This document shows positions 11,161-22,262 of a stretch of 64,000 bases of DNA, piece after piece (position 1 is the stretch's first letter; each line of letters opens with the position of its first letter). The stretch is from assembly GCA_023053575.1 (NCBI GenBank), contig JAKZAP010000006.1, forward strand, positions 11,417,280 to 11,481,279. The letters are read 5' to 3'. The stretch comes from Branchinecta lynchi (Eukaryota; Arthropoda; Branchiopoda; Anostraca; Branchinectidae). A program made the position numbers and the translations under genes. The notes below the pieces were generated by a model. That model was not told the origin of the DNA and did not search any database. It worked only from the letters and a program-made list of their open reading frames with translations.

Positions 11161-12183
11161 CCAGAGTTGCGTTTTATTTGAAGTTCATGGTACAGCGGGA
11201 GCGGATGGCGAACTGTAAGTAGCCGTTTTATTCCTGGCGGACTGTGTCAGAAGGTACGCTGAACTGTACCCTGCCTCACCCAGCGTATAAACTAGCTGGT
11301 CCGCTGGCACTCAGTGTGTGCTGGGTTGCCACATGTCGCACGATAGAGTGAATTGTCACTCTATTTTATTTTTGTCACTCTTGTCCTACGTAGGAACTTC
11401 ACTCTATTTCACAAAACGTCCAGAGGTGTCATTTTTTCGCAGTCATTCCGACCAAAAGTGACTATTTCACGTTTTTTCAAGGGCAATAAATTAATATCTG
11501 TAATTTGCATTGATTCTAACCAAAAGTGACCTTTCCCATTTTTTCATGAAAACAAAATTTCACTCCCAAATCACTCTCTGTTTTCGACCAAAACTCCCTG
11601 TCTAATTTTGTTTGATGTGGCAACCCTGAGCGGGCGGCCCGCTGGCAAATGAAAGGACTTCGAGTACGTTGCTCCTTCTCAGCGTACGGCCCAATGGCGA
11701 ATAAAATGACAATGAACAGTCCGCTGTACTATGAACTTCAAATAAACGCAACTGAGATGTGCTAAGACGATGAAACTTGGCAAGCATGTTGGGACTCAAT
11801 CAGATTGACTTGAAAATAGTCCCTTCTCCGGTCCGATCATCGTTGAGGGAGGGGAGGGATGGTGAATCCGGAATCTAATGACATGCGTGACGTTGGAAGG
11901 GGTGATCATATGTGAATGAAAGTGACAAGAGTCAATAACAATAAATGCTCCTTGAGCCCAAGCTGTCTGGGAAACATATGTTCAAATAATGCATAAAACG
12001 GAAACGTCAGCTACGATGCTTTGGCAGCGATATTTCGGCCCTTCTGGGCAAGGGTCCTCGTCAGGCTGTCGAACTTCAGGGAAAATGTTGGAGAAGGAAC
12101 GAACCTGCAAAACTTGCATACTGGTGGGGGGTGGGGGGGCTGGAGGACCGATGAAAAATTTTAAAGAATTAGTTGTATGGAGA
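11161..12183. other. Intronic repeat remnants, no gene recognised
   Basis: AT-rich stretches with TTCACTCTATTTT-like motifs lie at 11340-11600. Another reversed C-rich-family unit lies at 11755-11910, and a copy of the recurrent core (reverse of AAGAAGGGCCGAAATATCG-type) at 12030-12075. The short open frames show no family resemblance. Confidence 0.5.
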
Positions 12184-12321
12184 TTTTATAAGTAGTGAAC
12201 TGATAGACAAAAATGCTCCTCAGCCGGGATTTGAACCCAGGCCTCCTGTCCTCCTCCAGGAGGCCTGGGTTCAAATCCCGGCTGAGGAGCATTTTTGTCT
12301 ATCAGTTCACTACTTATAAAA
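12184..12321. repeat. Perfect 64-bp inverted repeat with tRNA-like 3' half in each arm
   Basis: Arms 12184-12247 and 12258-12321 are exact reverse complements around a 10-bp loop. The right arm contains CTGGGTTCAAATCCCGG, a perfect tRNA T-arm and internal promoter B box, followed by CTGAGGAGCA resembling an acceptor 3' end. No matching D-arm or anticodon arm is present, so this is not a functional tRNA gene. It is more likely a head-to-head pair of tRNA-derived SINE ends. Confidence 0.75.
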
Positions 12322-13775
12322 TGTTTCCATCTCAAGGGTGTTTTCCCCATAAAAATTATAAATTTGGTTTTATTTGGTTTTCACCATGAGACCCCGTCTT
12401 GTGGGTCCTGGTTTGTCTACGTGGCTCCGACAAGGCAGTCCTAGACTTCTAAATTATATTCAAAAAATTCTTTATGGTATTGGTCACGGTACAAGTCCCT
12501 TGTGTAAAGTGCCATCTATATTATGTATGGAGATGTAAGTTTTAATAGCATAGAGTAGTAACTGCATGCTACTATTAGCAAAACTGGATGCTACTGTAGC
12601 AATACAGGATGCTACTTGATACTATTGCTTAAGATTGGCTCGGCACATTAAATAATAGTCTTCTGTACTATTACATACCATAGCATGCAACTTTTTCATA
12701 CATCCAAATTGGCTACAAATATTGATCGTGGGAGGGGGGGGGGGGGAGGCACCGGAAATCTCGTGAAACGCTTAGAGCCGAGAGATCGGGATGGAACTTG
12801 GTGGGTAGCCTACAGTAAGCATAAATCCTAGATACATTATTGACAGAGTAGGATCTGGAGGGGCATTGTAGGTGGATTTCGAGGGGGGTTTCCGGAATGC
12901 CGGTGAATACGATTTAGGATACTTCCAGGTTATCTATGAAGATGAAACTTGACAGTCGTATCTGGGACCAGACCAGATTGACTTGGAGATAGTCACTTCC
13001 TTGATCTGATCGTCGTGGGGGATGGAGGAATATAGAATCCGGAATCTAGTGGCATGAATAAATTTCGAATGGGTTATCGGACGTGAACAAAGCTTGACAA
13101 GACACAATGTCTCAGATATTTCATCTCAAGCCCGAACCTATTCCGATAGCGCTGTGGGGAGCTCGAAGGGGGGCACCGGATATCTTGTGGAAGCCGTTCC
13201 AGCTACTTTGTGGTCAGATCCAGTTTGCGTATAGAATTACCACAGCCAGAGAATGTGCTCTTACCAACGATTGAGTCATGCGCGGATCGGAATTAGAGTA
13301 GGCCTACGACAAAACTTCTGTTCTGAAATATTTCTCAACGAATGGAATAGCCATTTCAATTTACTATATCAACCCCGTCTTCTTATGAAAGGAATCTCCG
13401 GGGGAGACCTTCTTATGAAAGGAATCTCCGGAGGAAAACTGCAAACCTTATCTGATAAACCTGCCAACTTTTCTCACAAGTGCCGTGTGGGCTTTCAGCT
13501 CTTGTTTTAACGTTAACATTGAAAAGAACGTAAAGAGCCTAGTCTGAGATTTCTCAGTATTTGTCGGAAGCTGGTTTAAAAAATTGTCATGTGGGACTTT
13601 ATCGAAGTGTAGTGTACTTTTGACCATGTAAAGCAAATGTTCGAACCAAGAGTTGCCTTTATGCCCTGTCCCCACTATAGTCACACCTGGTAATAACGCC
13701 GGTAATAAGACGGTCTTACGGTCCATCTCCATCTCCGCCATTTTTAAACGTATCTTTGGAGTGTTTGGACCAATC
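12322..13775. other. Intronic repeats, no gene recognised
   Basis: 12730-13205 holds reversed C-rich-family units (G-run at 12730, ACTTGGTGGG, then ATTTCGAATGGGTTATCGG). 13384-13436 contains two 26-bp direct copies beginning TCTTATGAAAGGAATCTCCG. The remainder shows no recognised feature. Confidence 0.5.
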
Positions 13776-13908
13776 ATTTGTCGATGAATTTTATGCTGAA
13801 TTAATGCTGCATTAATTGAGCGAAAATTTAAGTCCGAAAGTGAAATGCTGCATAAAATGCTGAATTAATTCAGCATTTTCGTTCGTTTCAGAGCTTTCGG
13901 ACACGTTC
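13776..13908 (+). mobile_element. Partial MITE, GTGTCCGAAAGCT family (right half)
   Basis: From TGTCGATGAATTTTATGCTG to AGCTTTCGGACACGTTC this matches 3560-3690 at about 95 percent, including the GCTGAATTAATTCAGC palindrome. The left half of the element is missing here. Confidence 0.65.
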
Positions 13909-14069
13909 CCAGTTTTATTTACCTTTGAGTGATGATGATGGTGATATCGCTTGAATTTCTTCGTCCCAGGTGTGACCAGGATGAACGTAATTGTGGGTTA
14001 TAACCAAATTAAGTACAGATGTGACTGATTGCGGGCATTAATCTTGCCTATTTACCTCTAATCTTGCAG

Positions 14070-14174
14070 TCTAAGAGCCCCAGTGTGACGGAGCGGAAGT
14101 TACCGTCAAGGCATGACATCATTTCCTGTTTGGCCGTTGGAGGGCGCTGGGTGACCTCGCAAATTGATCTGACC
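14070..14174 (+). CDS. cryzl1-like: CRYZL1-like quinone oxidoreductase-like protein, internal exon
   Basis: A 105-bp phase-0 exon between CTAATCTTGCAG and GTAAGT (14175). It encodes a peptide including LPSRHDIISCLAVGGRWVTS, matching the LPHKHDIITLLGVGGHWVT-type block of CRYZL1. It joins in phase to the exons on both sides. The preceding intron is about 5.4 kb and carries the largest load of transposon copies in the gene. Confidence 0.86.
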
Positions 14175-15372
14175 GTAAGTGACGCGGAGTTTAACTGTGA
14201 AATACTCTATATGACTAAATCCAAAAAACGCCAGTGATCCTCAGGAAGAACAAGTAACGTCTCACCAGCGACTCAAACTCAACAACTCAAATCCTTTGTC
14301 AACCAATCACGGCGATCTTTGGTAGCAGCTGTGATACCGCTTCCGCAACGAGAGTTAGTCGTCAAGAGTATTGCTTAGAAGGTATTGAAGGGGGAAGGAG
14401 AACGAAAAGTAAATCCAGGAAAGATGGCAACTAGCTTTGCTGGTGGTATTTTCGAAACTCGGGACGCAATGTTATATGTATATACGTATTGTACACAAAA
14501 GTCCGAAGATATGGTACAAAAATGAAGGATAAAACAAATGCTAACTATATAATTAAAACACTTTAAAGGATAAATGACCCATGCTTTTAGTCCCACCTGA
14601 ACGAACACGGACATATCTTATTTTTTAAATGTATACAACTTTCAATGCCAGGGTATAGTCAGAGACGTCTCACATGTGGACCCCCCCCCCCCCCCCTCTA
14701 AAGTTGTCTGCCACTCGGTATAAATGTCTTGATTTCGTGTTTGACAGTGCAAAACGGATACTGCTTTTTCGACAAGTTCGTTTTTCCAACTTGAGCGGCT
14801 TTGAGCCTGAAGAGGACCGTCGACAAGAAGGGCCGAAATATAGCTCTAGTAAAATTCAGCTGTCACATCCGTTTTGCACTGTCAAATATGATTCGCAGTC
14901 AGCTTGGGCTGAAGGAATATTTATCTAGATTTCGGTCGGTAAATGCAGCGGTGTATGTAATTTCCTAACAGAATTTAATAACAGAACAGAATTGTCAGCG
15001 AATTGACCAGCCAGTGGATGAAATACCTGCCCCCCCCCCCCCCCCAGTCATTTTGGCTAGTAATTTAACGCCTCTGGAGGGTTGATCAGTGCCTTGTCGT
15101 CATGTTTTGGATCGCAGACGAAAGGGAAGCATACCATTGAAGGGATGTGCGTGACGTTGCAAATTCCTCCTGTCCGTCAGTCTGCAATCAAGACAGGTGC
15201 ACAAATGATAGTCTTCCAGTAAATTTGGCTGCCCTGGTTCCATGGGTCAAATGCAAGATCAACTTCGCACGTCTGATGACACGATTGATCTGATAGTCGA
15301 GATAGAGACCTGCAGGGTTGGAAATAGTTCGACGGGAATTACCGATGAACCTACATTTTGTTTTGTTTTTAG
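14175..15372. other. Intron with repeat remnants
   Basis: 14770-14900 holds a copy of the recurrent core GAGGACCGTCGACAAGAAGGGCCGAAATATAGC with flanking CCGTTTTGCACTGTCAA inverted motifs. C-runs lie at 14680-14697 and 15031-15046. A pyrimidine tract TTTTGTTTTTAG leads into the next exon. Confidence 0.5.
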
Positions 15373-15524
15373 TTAGATGCCACGTGCTCTCGACTGCTGT
15401 ATTTAAAGTGCGCAAGCGTAGGATACCTGAACGAGCAATCGTGGGTTCTTTGCCCGACTCAAGCTGGAAGGTACCAGCATATCCTCATGGATATTATGGA
15501 CAAGCTTGCTGAAAGGACTTTACG
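15373..15524 (+). CDS. cryzl1-like: CRYZL1-like quinone oxidoreductase-like protein, internal exon
   Basis: A 152-bp exon preceded by TTGTTTTTAG and followed by GTAAGT at 15525. It enters in phase 0 and leaves two bases. The encoded peptide includes LLYLKCASVGYLNEQSWVL and QHILMDIMDKLAERTL, resembling the CLFLKGATLAFLNDEVW and CILKDVMEKLSTG segments of CRYZL1 (substrate-binding part of the C-terminal region). No internal stops. Confidence 0.86.
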
Positions 15525-15777
15525 GTAAGTGTATTGACTCGTGCCACTTGGAGACGAACAAATAAAATATTTCCGAAGCTGTTAGAGAGAAAGAGCTAAA
15601 GAAACATTTTCAAGGGGTACGAATGTCAGCAAGTCGACCTTACACCCCCACTGTTAAACGTTCCGTCGGAATGAAGGATGAAGTTCCTTGTATTCTTTTA
15701 CGCGTTGACCTCGCAGCGCCAGTTTCTCAGGAGCACAGGCGTTACCTAGGCGTTGCTGCTCGTCATTCTCGCCTAGC

Positions 15778-16609
15778 TTTTTGGGATCCCAAAACGTAAG
15801 TGGAGGGATATGTATGAAATCGTAAGAGTTGTCCGTCCGTCTGTAAGCACGATAACTCTCGATACGAAGGGAATGAGATATTTTGATGAAACTTGGTGTG
15901 GGGATTCTTTGGGTCAAGAGTAAGGTCGAGTTCGCCCTGTAGCCCTATATTTAGGGGTGGGGAGGGGGTTTAAATTAAGGGGCAAGCAAAATGTTTTTAA
16001 ACAGCTAATGAGACAGTCGATCATGGGGTAAGAAGACTGCTGAACACGATGGTGAAAACCATTTCTCGCTGGGCAAGTAGTTCGCCCGGAATCCGGCCAA
16101 AACTGGAGAATTGTTAAAAGTATCTGTAGTTGATTAGATATCCGATTTAGGGGTAAGAAAAGATGCTGAATCTGTGTGTGACAATCATTTTTTATCCGGA
16201 CATATAGTTCACCCGGAATCCGGCTGGAACTGGAAAATTTGTTCTAAGTTATATTTTAATTTGAAGTTGATTAGATGTTCGATATAGGGGAAAGAAGATA
16301 CGCTGAGTTCACTTCTTAGCTTTCTTTTTTTGTCGGACAGGTAGTTCCGGAATCTGGCCGAAACCCGGAAATTGGCAGGATGGTAAGGCAGGAAGTTTTT
16401 GTCAAAACAGATATGACTTATAGGGGTAAATACAAACATGCTGAATCCATATCTGAACTTGATTTTCTCAGACGATTTGCCTTATGGCCTTAATCTGTTT
16501 CTGAATTCTAATAGTAAAAATATTCAAGGAGTCTGGTGAAGACAAGACCAAATTGTCTGGATCAAATATTGAATTTGTGGGATCCCAACGAAGCCTTTGG
16601 TCTTGTTTC
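15778..16609 (+). mobile_element. TTTTTGGGATCCCA-family element (copy c)
   Basis: It starts TTTTTGGGATCCCAAAACG and ends GTGGGATCCCAACGAAGCCT then TTGGTCTTGTTT. It has fewer interior units than copy b, so array length differs between copies. It is in the last intron of the CRYZL1-like gene, same orientation as the gene. Confidence 0.68.
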
Positions 16610-16966
16610 CTAAGACAAGTCATGTGCGGCAAGAGCTGGGTATTGGCAATGTCGTGCGCGCCAATTTGGAAGCGAAGAAGTCAGTGAGTGAAGGTCCCGC
16701 TCACTTTCGAAAATAATTCGATCATTATCGGGATCTTTTCTTTTTTTATCTGGGGTCACAAGGCTAGTGGTAAGTTGGGTGACTACGAAATGGCGCGGTT
16801 AACGGCTTATTATAGTTATTATTGATAAAGATTATTAATTTTATCAACTAAAACAACCCTGGTAATTGATTTCTAGATGCACTGTATATGTGTTGCCCGC
16901 TAGGTCTCGACTGAGTAGAGTCAAGACTGTCTTGAATAGAAAGCTAATTAATAATTTCTATCTTAG

Positions 16967-17063
16967 ACCCAACATTCACCACACCGTCAGCCTAGATGCC
17001 GTACCGGAAGCTATAAAAGGTCTGAACGCTGTGAAAGTTGGCAAAGTTGTCGTAAATGTCTGA
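16967..17063 (+). CDS. cryzl1-like: CRYZL1-like quinone oxidoreductase-like protein, terminal exon
   Basis: Preceded by AATTTCTATCTTAG, it supplies one base to finish the arginine codon split at 15524. It then encodes PNIHHTVSLDAVPEAIKGL and NAVKVGKVVVNV before TGA at 17061-17063. The pattern (substrate lid, then EA..GLNA.K.GKVV.NV) is the standard MDR C-terminus. About 250 residues are visible over six exons, against roughly 350 for the human protein, so about 100 N-terminal residues are missing upstream. No canonical AATAAA was seen just after the stop. Confidence 0.87.
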
Positions 17064-17679
17064 TTTTATGATTTGATTTTGTAAGTGTCTTCCGGAATAT
17101 ATTCATTATTTTTCTAACGAAATCGTGCGATAAGCAGATTCGCAGATTACTCGCACTGGCAAGATCCACTGGGCCAAACTTTGACGCCAACAAAAAGACC
17201 GGTTAGCGGTCATGGAAACTAAGCAGAATGCCCCGGTTAAAGCATCCGTGCCAGTAACTCTGAATATTCATTCTTTGTCTTGGCCCTTGTTGTTTATTTT
17301 CAGTCACTGAATTCTTGTTTTCTTCTTGAAGTCTTGAATTTCTACTCTGCCCCGGACGAATCATAACTGGTGTTTTTTTCGCGATACGCGTAGATGAGCA
17401 AAATCTGTGGGAGACCTGATCAGGATTGAACGCATTCAAGTAGAAGAGTCTGGAAGCAAAATACTTCGGAATTTTCTTGAAAAGGACATTAGGTTAACTT
17501 AGGCGCACTCTCCGCTCCCCCCCCGGACTCCTTAGGGAGTCGAAGGAAACCACTAGGATAGAGGGAGCTACTTCCTGTTCCTGGAGACGCCCCGCACGGA
17601 CAACAACGACCACACGGGTAATTCGCCGAATGATTAAAAAAAAAAAAATGGTGACAAATTATAGTTCATAAAGGTCATG
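17064..17679. other. Downstream of host gene, with a diverged GGCG..TTCTCGCC MITE
   Basis: 17490-17630 resembles the family with GGCGTATTCTCGCCGTTCCCC ends (GGACTCCTTAGGGAGTCGAAGG core), but is diverged. The rest has no recognised feature. Confidence 0.45.
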
Positions 17680-18120
17680 ACCCACCTTATTTATGTTTTA
17701 ATTTTCTCCGGGTAGCTTTTCCAGCCATAAGAAATTTCCAATGCACCCTCTAGCAAGCCTCTTAAAAGCAAGTGTACGTTCTTGGGAGGTCTGTTAGATC
17801 TTACTTTTGCCCTATGTGCGGTGATGAGGAGGAAAGTATAGTTCATTTGGTGTGGGAGTGTGTGGAATTGAATGAATGGAGAAGGGAGGTATTTGGTAAG
17901 AGAGGATATAATATAGAATGGATAGTAAAGATGATGAAGGATGAATGTTTTCTTCCTGTGAAAAACTTGGACGTTTCTTGAGACTTGCCATGGAGCATAG
18001 AACGAATTTTTTAGAATAAGGAGCAGTGTTTTATTTTTTTTTTTTTATTTAGTGTACGTGTGTACAGTTTTTGTTGCCATGACCCTCGGGCTTTTTTGGT
18101 AATATATTATTTTCTGTTCT
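17680..18120 (+). mobile_element. 5'-truncated LINE, ORF2 C-terminal zinc knuckle and 3' UTR
   Basis: A frame at about 17790-17880 reads SYFCPMCGDEEESIVHLVWE then CVELNEW, the C-x2-C...H-x4-C knuckle of LINE ORF2. It continues to a stop at 17979-17981, a T-run and CCATGACCCTCGGGCTTTTT with an AT-rich 3' end near 18110. Same family as 4985-5701 and 7498-7960. Confidence 0.65.
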
Positions 18121-18662
18121 GTAACAGATATTAAGCAGTTATTATTTGCAGATATCTGATACCACGGTCTAAAGTCGTTTTCGCAGTTACCATGGTATCT
18201 GATACCACGGTCAAAAGGCTTTTTACGGTTATCGTGGTATCTGGCCAGTCATCAAGGCATCTTATCGTGGGACCCTGTCGTGTCTTTTTCTCCTCGACAT
18301 AAATTCATACAAAAGGTCACTTTTATTAGCTTGCAGCACAAAAGAAAACAAGGAAAAGTAAACAGACTGTCGCTAGTCGAGCCGGTAAACAGCAACTCCT
18401 GAGTCTTAACTCCGATTGACTCTGATCATAGTCCTTTATTCCGCGCTAGATTGACAAGGGCGCTAACGCACGGGTAGCAAGGGAGTTCACGACAGACTCC
18501 CCCCCCCCCTCTACGTTTTGGACATTCGGTCAAATTTTCGTCGAAGGTGAAAATTCCGGTCGAAACGGGCATCACGGCGAAGCCATCTTTTGTCCCCACA
18601 TTTCCAAATTGGGTGATTAATGTGTTTATTGGTGGTAACTAATCCAACATTTTGTTCATTCC
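18121..18662. other. Repeat remnants
   Basis: 18150-18245 has three copies of GGTATCTGATACCACGGT-type inverted motifs, related to sequence at 45070-45160 and 46220-46270. No gene recognised in the remainder. Confidence 0.45.
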
Positions 18663-18975
18663 GCATCTATTTCACCGCATTCGATCGGTACGTCCCTTCC
18701 TAAGTTCCGTGATTTAACGTGTTTGTTTGGTCTCATTCGTTACCGAATTCGGTAATGCACCGGACTTTTCTCAAGTCCGTATCTTTTCAGTCGCATTCTT
18801 TCAGTCTGTCTCATAATTCGGGGATTAATCAGATTCATTTGGTTCTGATTCGTTACCGAATTCGGTAATTCACCGGACGTCTCTCAAGTCCATATCTGTT
18901 CTGTCGCATTATGTGAGTGTTTCGTAATTCGGGGATTAATCAGATTCATTTGGTTCTTATTCATTACCGAATTCG
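18663..18975. repeat. About 112-bp tandem repeat, 3 copies
   Basis: ATTCGTTACCGAATTCGGTA-type anchors start at 18735, 18848 and 18959, followed by CACCGGACxTxTCTCAAGTCC. The period is 111-113 bp with a few percent divergence. Each unit carries the palindrome TACCGAATTCGGTA. Confidence 0.85.
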
Positions 18976-19499
18976 CCTATTTCAATTCAGTATAGTCTTC
19001 AGTTGGTCTCTACGTGATATCGACCAGCGAAAGGGTGTGGTAGCTTGGCGGTAGCAGCCTCAGCACGAACACTTTTCGTTTGAAATATATAAAATATAAT
19101 AAATATAATAATATTATATAAAAATATAATATAATAAAATATAATATAATAAAATTAACAAAAGCATCTTGTGAGTTAGTCATAGTCAAATATAGTTGCC
19201 TTCTAGTCTTTAGACTAAAAAAAGTACGTCCTTCATAAAATCCGATCACGAATTGCCGCCAGACGCGCTAGAGGAACAATAACAATCACACGCGAGATCT
19301 GGGGATAAGTTATCTGACGGGTGAATAAGGATTAGTCCTTCGCTTCATATCGAGTCGCGCATTAGCCCCGTTGAAAAGTCAGCTAGCACTCATCACTGAA
19401 GTCGGAAGCCAGAAATGACAAACTTGATGACGTTTGACAGAACAGAGTTGGGTAAAGCAAAAAAGAGGGGAAGAGGCATTTGAAACAGTTTTAAACATC
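18976..19499. other. AT-rich simple sequence and unassigned DNA
   Basis: 19085-19160 is TATAATA-type simple sequence that generates a spurious hydrophobic open frame on the minus strand. No other feature recognised. Confidence 0.5.
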
Positions 19500-19606
19500 G
19501 GATTCCGACAAGGTTGGAACGGTCAGCGTAGTAACTTTTCGTGAGGATGGAACGGAAATAGTAACTAATAGTAACTATTGTTAGAAGGCTGGAACACGCT
19601 CTTTGA
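19500..19606 (-). mobile_element. Partial AGCGTGTTCCA MITE (reversed)
   Basis: The minus strand reads AGCGTGTTCCAGCCTTCTAAC followed by AATAGTAACTATTAGTTACT, matching the first 100 bp of 23578-23899. It ends abruptly near 19500 and abuts a partial TTTTTGGGATCCCA-family copy at 19608. Confidence 0.6.
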
Positions 19607-19607
19607 G

Positions 19608-20290
19608 TCAAAGTACAGGTCAAGTTCGAAGATGGGCTCTGTAGCTCTATATTTAGGGGGAAGTTGTTTCAAATTAAGTGGCAAGAAAACATTTCTAAAA
19701 GCTATTGAGATAGTTGATTCAGGGGTGAGGAGACATGCTGAACCTGAATATGAAAGTTATTTTCTTGTCGGACAGGTAGTTCAACCGGAATCCGGCGAAA
19801 ACCGGACACAAAATTTGTCGACCAGTTTTCGGCCATAGCAGTCTACCCCTTTATTCTCAAACTAGTATAGCTCTGCGAGTGGATGCCGGCATTCATTTGT
19901 TTGTTCAGGTGTGACGTCGGAGAGATCTAGTGTAATCGAAGGTCGACGGGGTTGATATATAATGTTCAAGCGAGGATGTTGTTCAATGAGGATTCACTGG
20001 TAAAGTACAGGTCAAGTTCGTAGATGGGTCCTTTCGTCCTATCTTTACAGCCAGAGGAGGGTTTCGAATTTACGGTAAAAATATGTATGTTTTTATTAAG
20101 CTAAGATATTCATTGAGCGGGTAAGGAGGTCCGCTGAACCCATATCTGAACTTGGTTTTCTTGCTGGACAAATGGTTCATCACGAATTCGGCAGATACTG
20201 GAAATTTGGTTAAAGCTCAAAGTTGTTTCTGAAATCAATTAGAGATTCGGTATCGGGGCAAGGAGACATGCTGAATTTAGTCCACGAAGC
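19608..20290 (+). mobile_element. TTTTTGGGATCCCA-family element (copy e, partial)
   Basis: Interior units only: TCAAGTTCGTAGATGGGCTC-like starts near 19618 and 20008, GGAGACATGCTGAA, and CCGGAATCCGGCGAAAACCGG. Neither GGGATCCC end is present. GC-rich GGCGGCGGA sequence follows at 20308-20375. Confidence 0.55.
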
Positions 20291-20742
20291 CGCGTCGAAT
20301 CTAAATTAGGCGGCGGCGGAGAGAATTTGGGTCGGCGGCGGAGGGCCGCCGGAAAGTTATCAGTGGCGAGCCGCTGATTTATCGGCGTTTACTTTAATTT
20401 TAGCATTTTTGCGGTTATTTTTCAGTTTTCCAACAAATTTTTGCAATTTTTCTACCACAAATCGTCAGCGTTGTTATGGTACTTGCAGTTTTCGGTTCAA
20501 GTGCCATATAGCGACCGTAATGGTGATCCATCTGTCTCACTTTTATGTGCATCCACTCCACGTAAACGAAAGACGATGACACTTCACATGCTTATAAATG
20601 CTCAGCGAAAACGTGTTTTCCCGGACTAAATCCATCCATTCGTGTGGTGGTGGAGGGAGGAGGAGTACGGAAACTTGTGACCCGCGTGACCCGCTTCAGA
20701 AGAGCACAGCGATATTCCATTTATAAGGCCGAATCGCATCCG

Positions 20743-20782
<40 letters not shown>

Positions 20783-21672
20783 CGGGAATTTTGGAATGTT
20801 TCGATGGGATATAAATATCCATATTTGGAACATGTGTACAATTTTGGAACGTTCATTGCAAAGCAATATAGGGATTGAGATGAAACTTGGACGGTACAAA
20901 GATTATGGGGCTCAGTTGTGTGATTTTGAAGTCCGGACTGAATACGACCTTGGTACGGGGAGCTTTAAGGGGCGTGCCTTGAAATTTCTTGAAGTACTTC
21001 GGTTCTGGAGAAACTTGATGGTTGCTCTAGATGCGATGTAAGTTTTTCGAATCACATCCGACTTCGGGGCTGGGGGGGGGGGCCGGAAATCAGTCAACAT
21101 ACGTAGCGTCCAAAGGTCATGGAACCTAGATATGTTATTTTGAGGTCGAGACCGGATCCGGTTTCGTCGGGGGTGTTGTGAGTCACCGAAAATTTTCCGG
21201 ATGTTCTCCGGATCAAGGGCACATTATTTGGTAGTTAAGTGCCGTAGATGCAACATTTGCGTGTCCGAATCGCATCCGACTATGGTGGTGGGATGGAAGG
21301 AGAGGCTCGGTAACATGCGTAGGAACCAGATGAATTGGGATGGATTGGGATGAAACTTAAATTGTGCAAAAGTAACGGGTCCAAAATCCGGAGGGGCTAC
21401 CATTCGACTGACTATGTGGGTGATTGGAGGAAATTCCCTACATGTGATATTTACATGTCAGAACCGCATGTGGACATGGTGGGGGTTGAGGGAGCTTCCG
21501 GAAACTTTTGTGATGCGCATGGGGACCAAAAGAAGAAAGTGAGAAACTTGGAAGGCCCACATGCCATGGACCCGGATGAGCCATTTGACGTCTGGACCGG
21601 ATGTGACCAGATACTATGTAAACGGAATACTACTCAAGTGACTTTACCGTGACAAATCAGCTGGTTTATTTA
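20291..21672 (+). repeat. Dispersed repeat with GAATCGCATCCGAC units and a 32-bp poly-G
   Basis: Units containing CGAATCGCATCCGACxxxGG occur near 20730, 21048 and 21268, with TGGGATGAAACTTGxA phrases between them. The uninterrupted G run at about 20747-20778 is likely to be length-variable or mis-assembled. The open frames reading poly-proline through the run are not genes. Confidence 0.5.
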
Positions 21673-22060
21673 GGCGTATTCTCGCCGTTTCTCGAGGACT
21701 CCTTTTAAGGATTCCGTGCGTTTTTGTTTGTCCCAGGGACTCAGTCCCCGTATTCTCACGAGTCCCTATGGACAGGGAATACTCCGATTATCATCAATAT
21801 CATCAAAAAGGACTCCCTTTCAGATTCGGAGGGAAATCAGTTTTTGCTGGTGTTGGTGCAATGTAAAGTTATTTACAAACACTCAGAATAAACAAAACCA
21901 AAAGTAAAATGGATCTAGACTAATTTTGTCAACTGCATGTATTTTATTTCGAACAAAATCGATTTTAGAGGCATTCCCTGTGTTCTCGTTATTTTCCGTA
22001 CGCGGAGTCCGTGAGGAGTGACTCCCTCCATTCTCGCCGTTCCTTTTGATTAATTCCGTC
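21673..22060 (+). mobile_element. GGCGTATTCTCGCC MITE (copy 1, right end missing)
   Basis: It begins GGCGTATTCTCGCCGTTTCTC. It includes a CAGATTCGGAGGGAAATCAG block followed by TTTTTGCTGGTGTTGGTGCA, shared with 22920-22975 and 48250-48300. It stops near TTCTCGCCGTTCC at 22033-22045 without the closing inverted repeat. Confidence 0.55.
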
Positions 22061-22182
22061 TACTATCTAAACCCGTGACATGGGTATGTAAAGTGCTTAG
22101 ATAGATTTGTTTTCGGCGGGATCACTGTTCTTTTGGCCTGCATCTTTGTAACCATTGTAGTAGTTTACAAATGATTCAAAAG

Positions 22183-22262
22183 CCCCTCTGTACCTCAGTG
22201 GCAGAGCAGTGGCCTTGAAAGCCGAAGGTCCTAGGTTCAAATCCGGACTGTCTAGGACCCTT
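22183..22262 (+). repeat. tRNA-like SINE remnant
   Basis: TACCTCAGTGGCAGAGCAGT (A-box-like D arm), then GGCCTTGAAAGCC (an anticodon-arm-like hairpin that would present TGA), then CTAGGTTCAAATCCGGAC (B box). The T-stem and acceptor have several mismatches and the outer stem does not close, so it is a degenerate tRNA-derived repeat, not a tRNA gene. Confidence 0.5.

Noticed and set aside
20626..20899. Proline-rich frames around 20750
   Set aside because: Produced by a 32-base G run; no protein family and no splice context.
22183..22262. Functional tRNA-Ser(TGA) gene
   Set aside because: T-stem and acceptor stem do not pair properly and there is no long variable arm expected for serine tRNA; a SINE remnant fits better.
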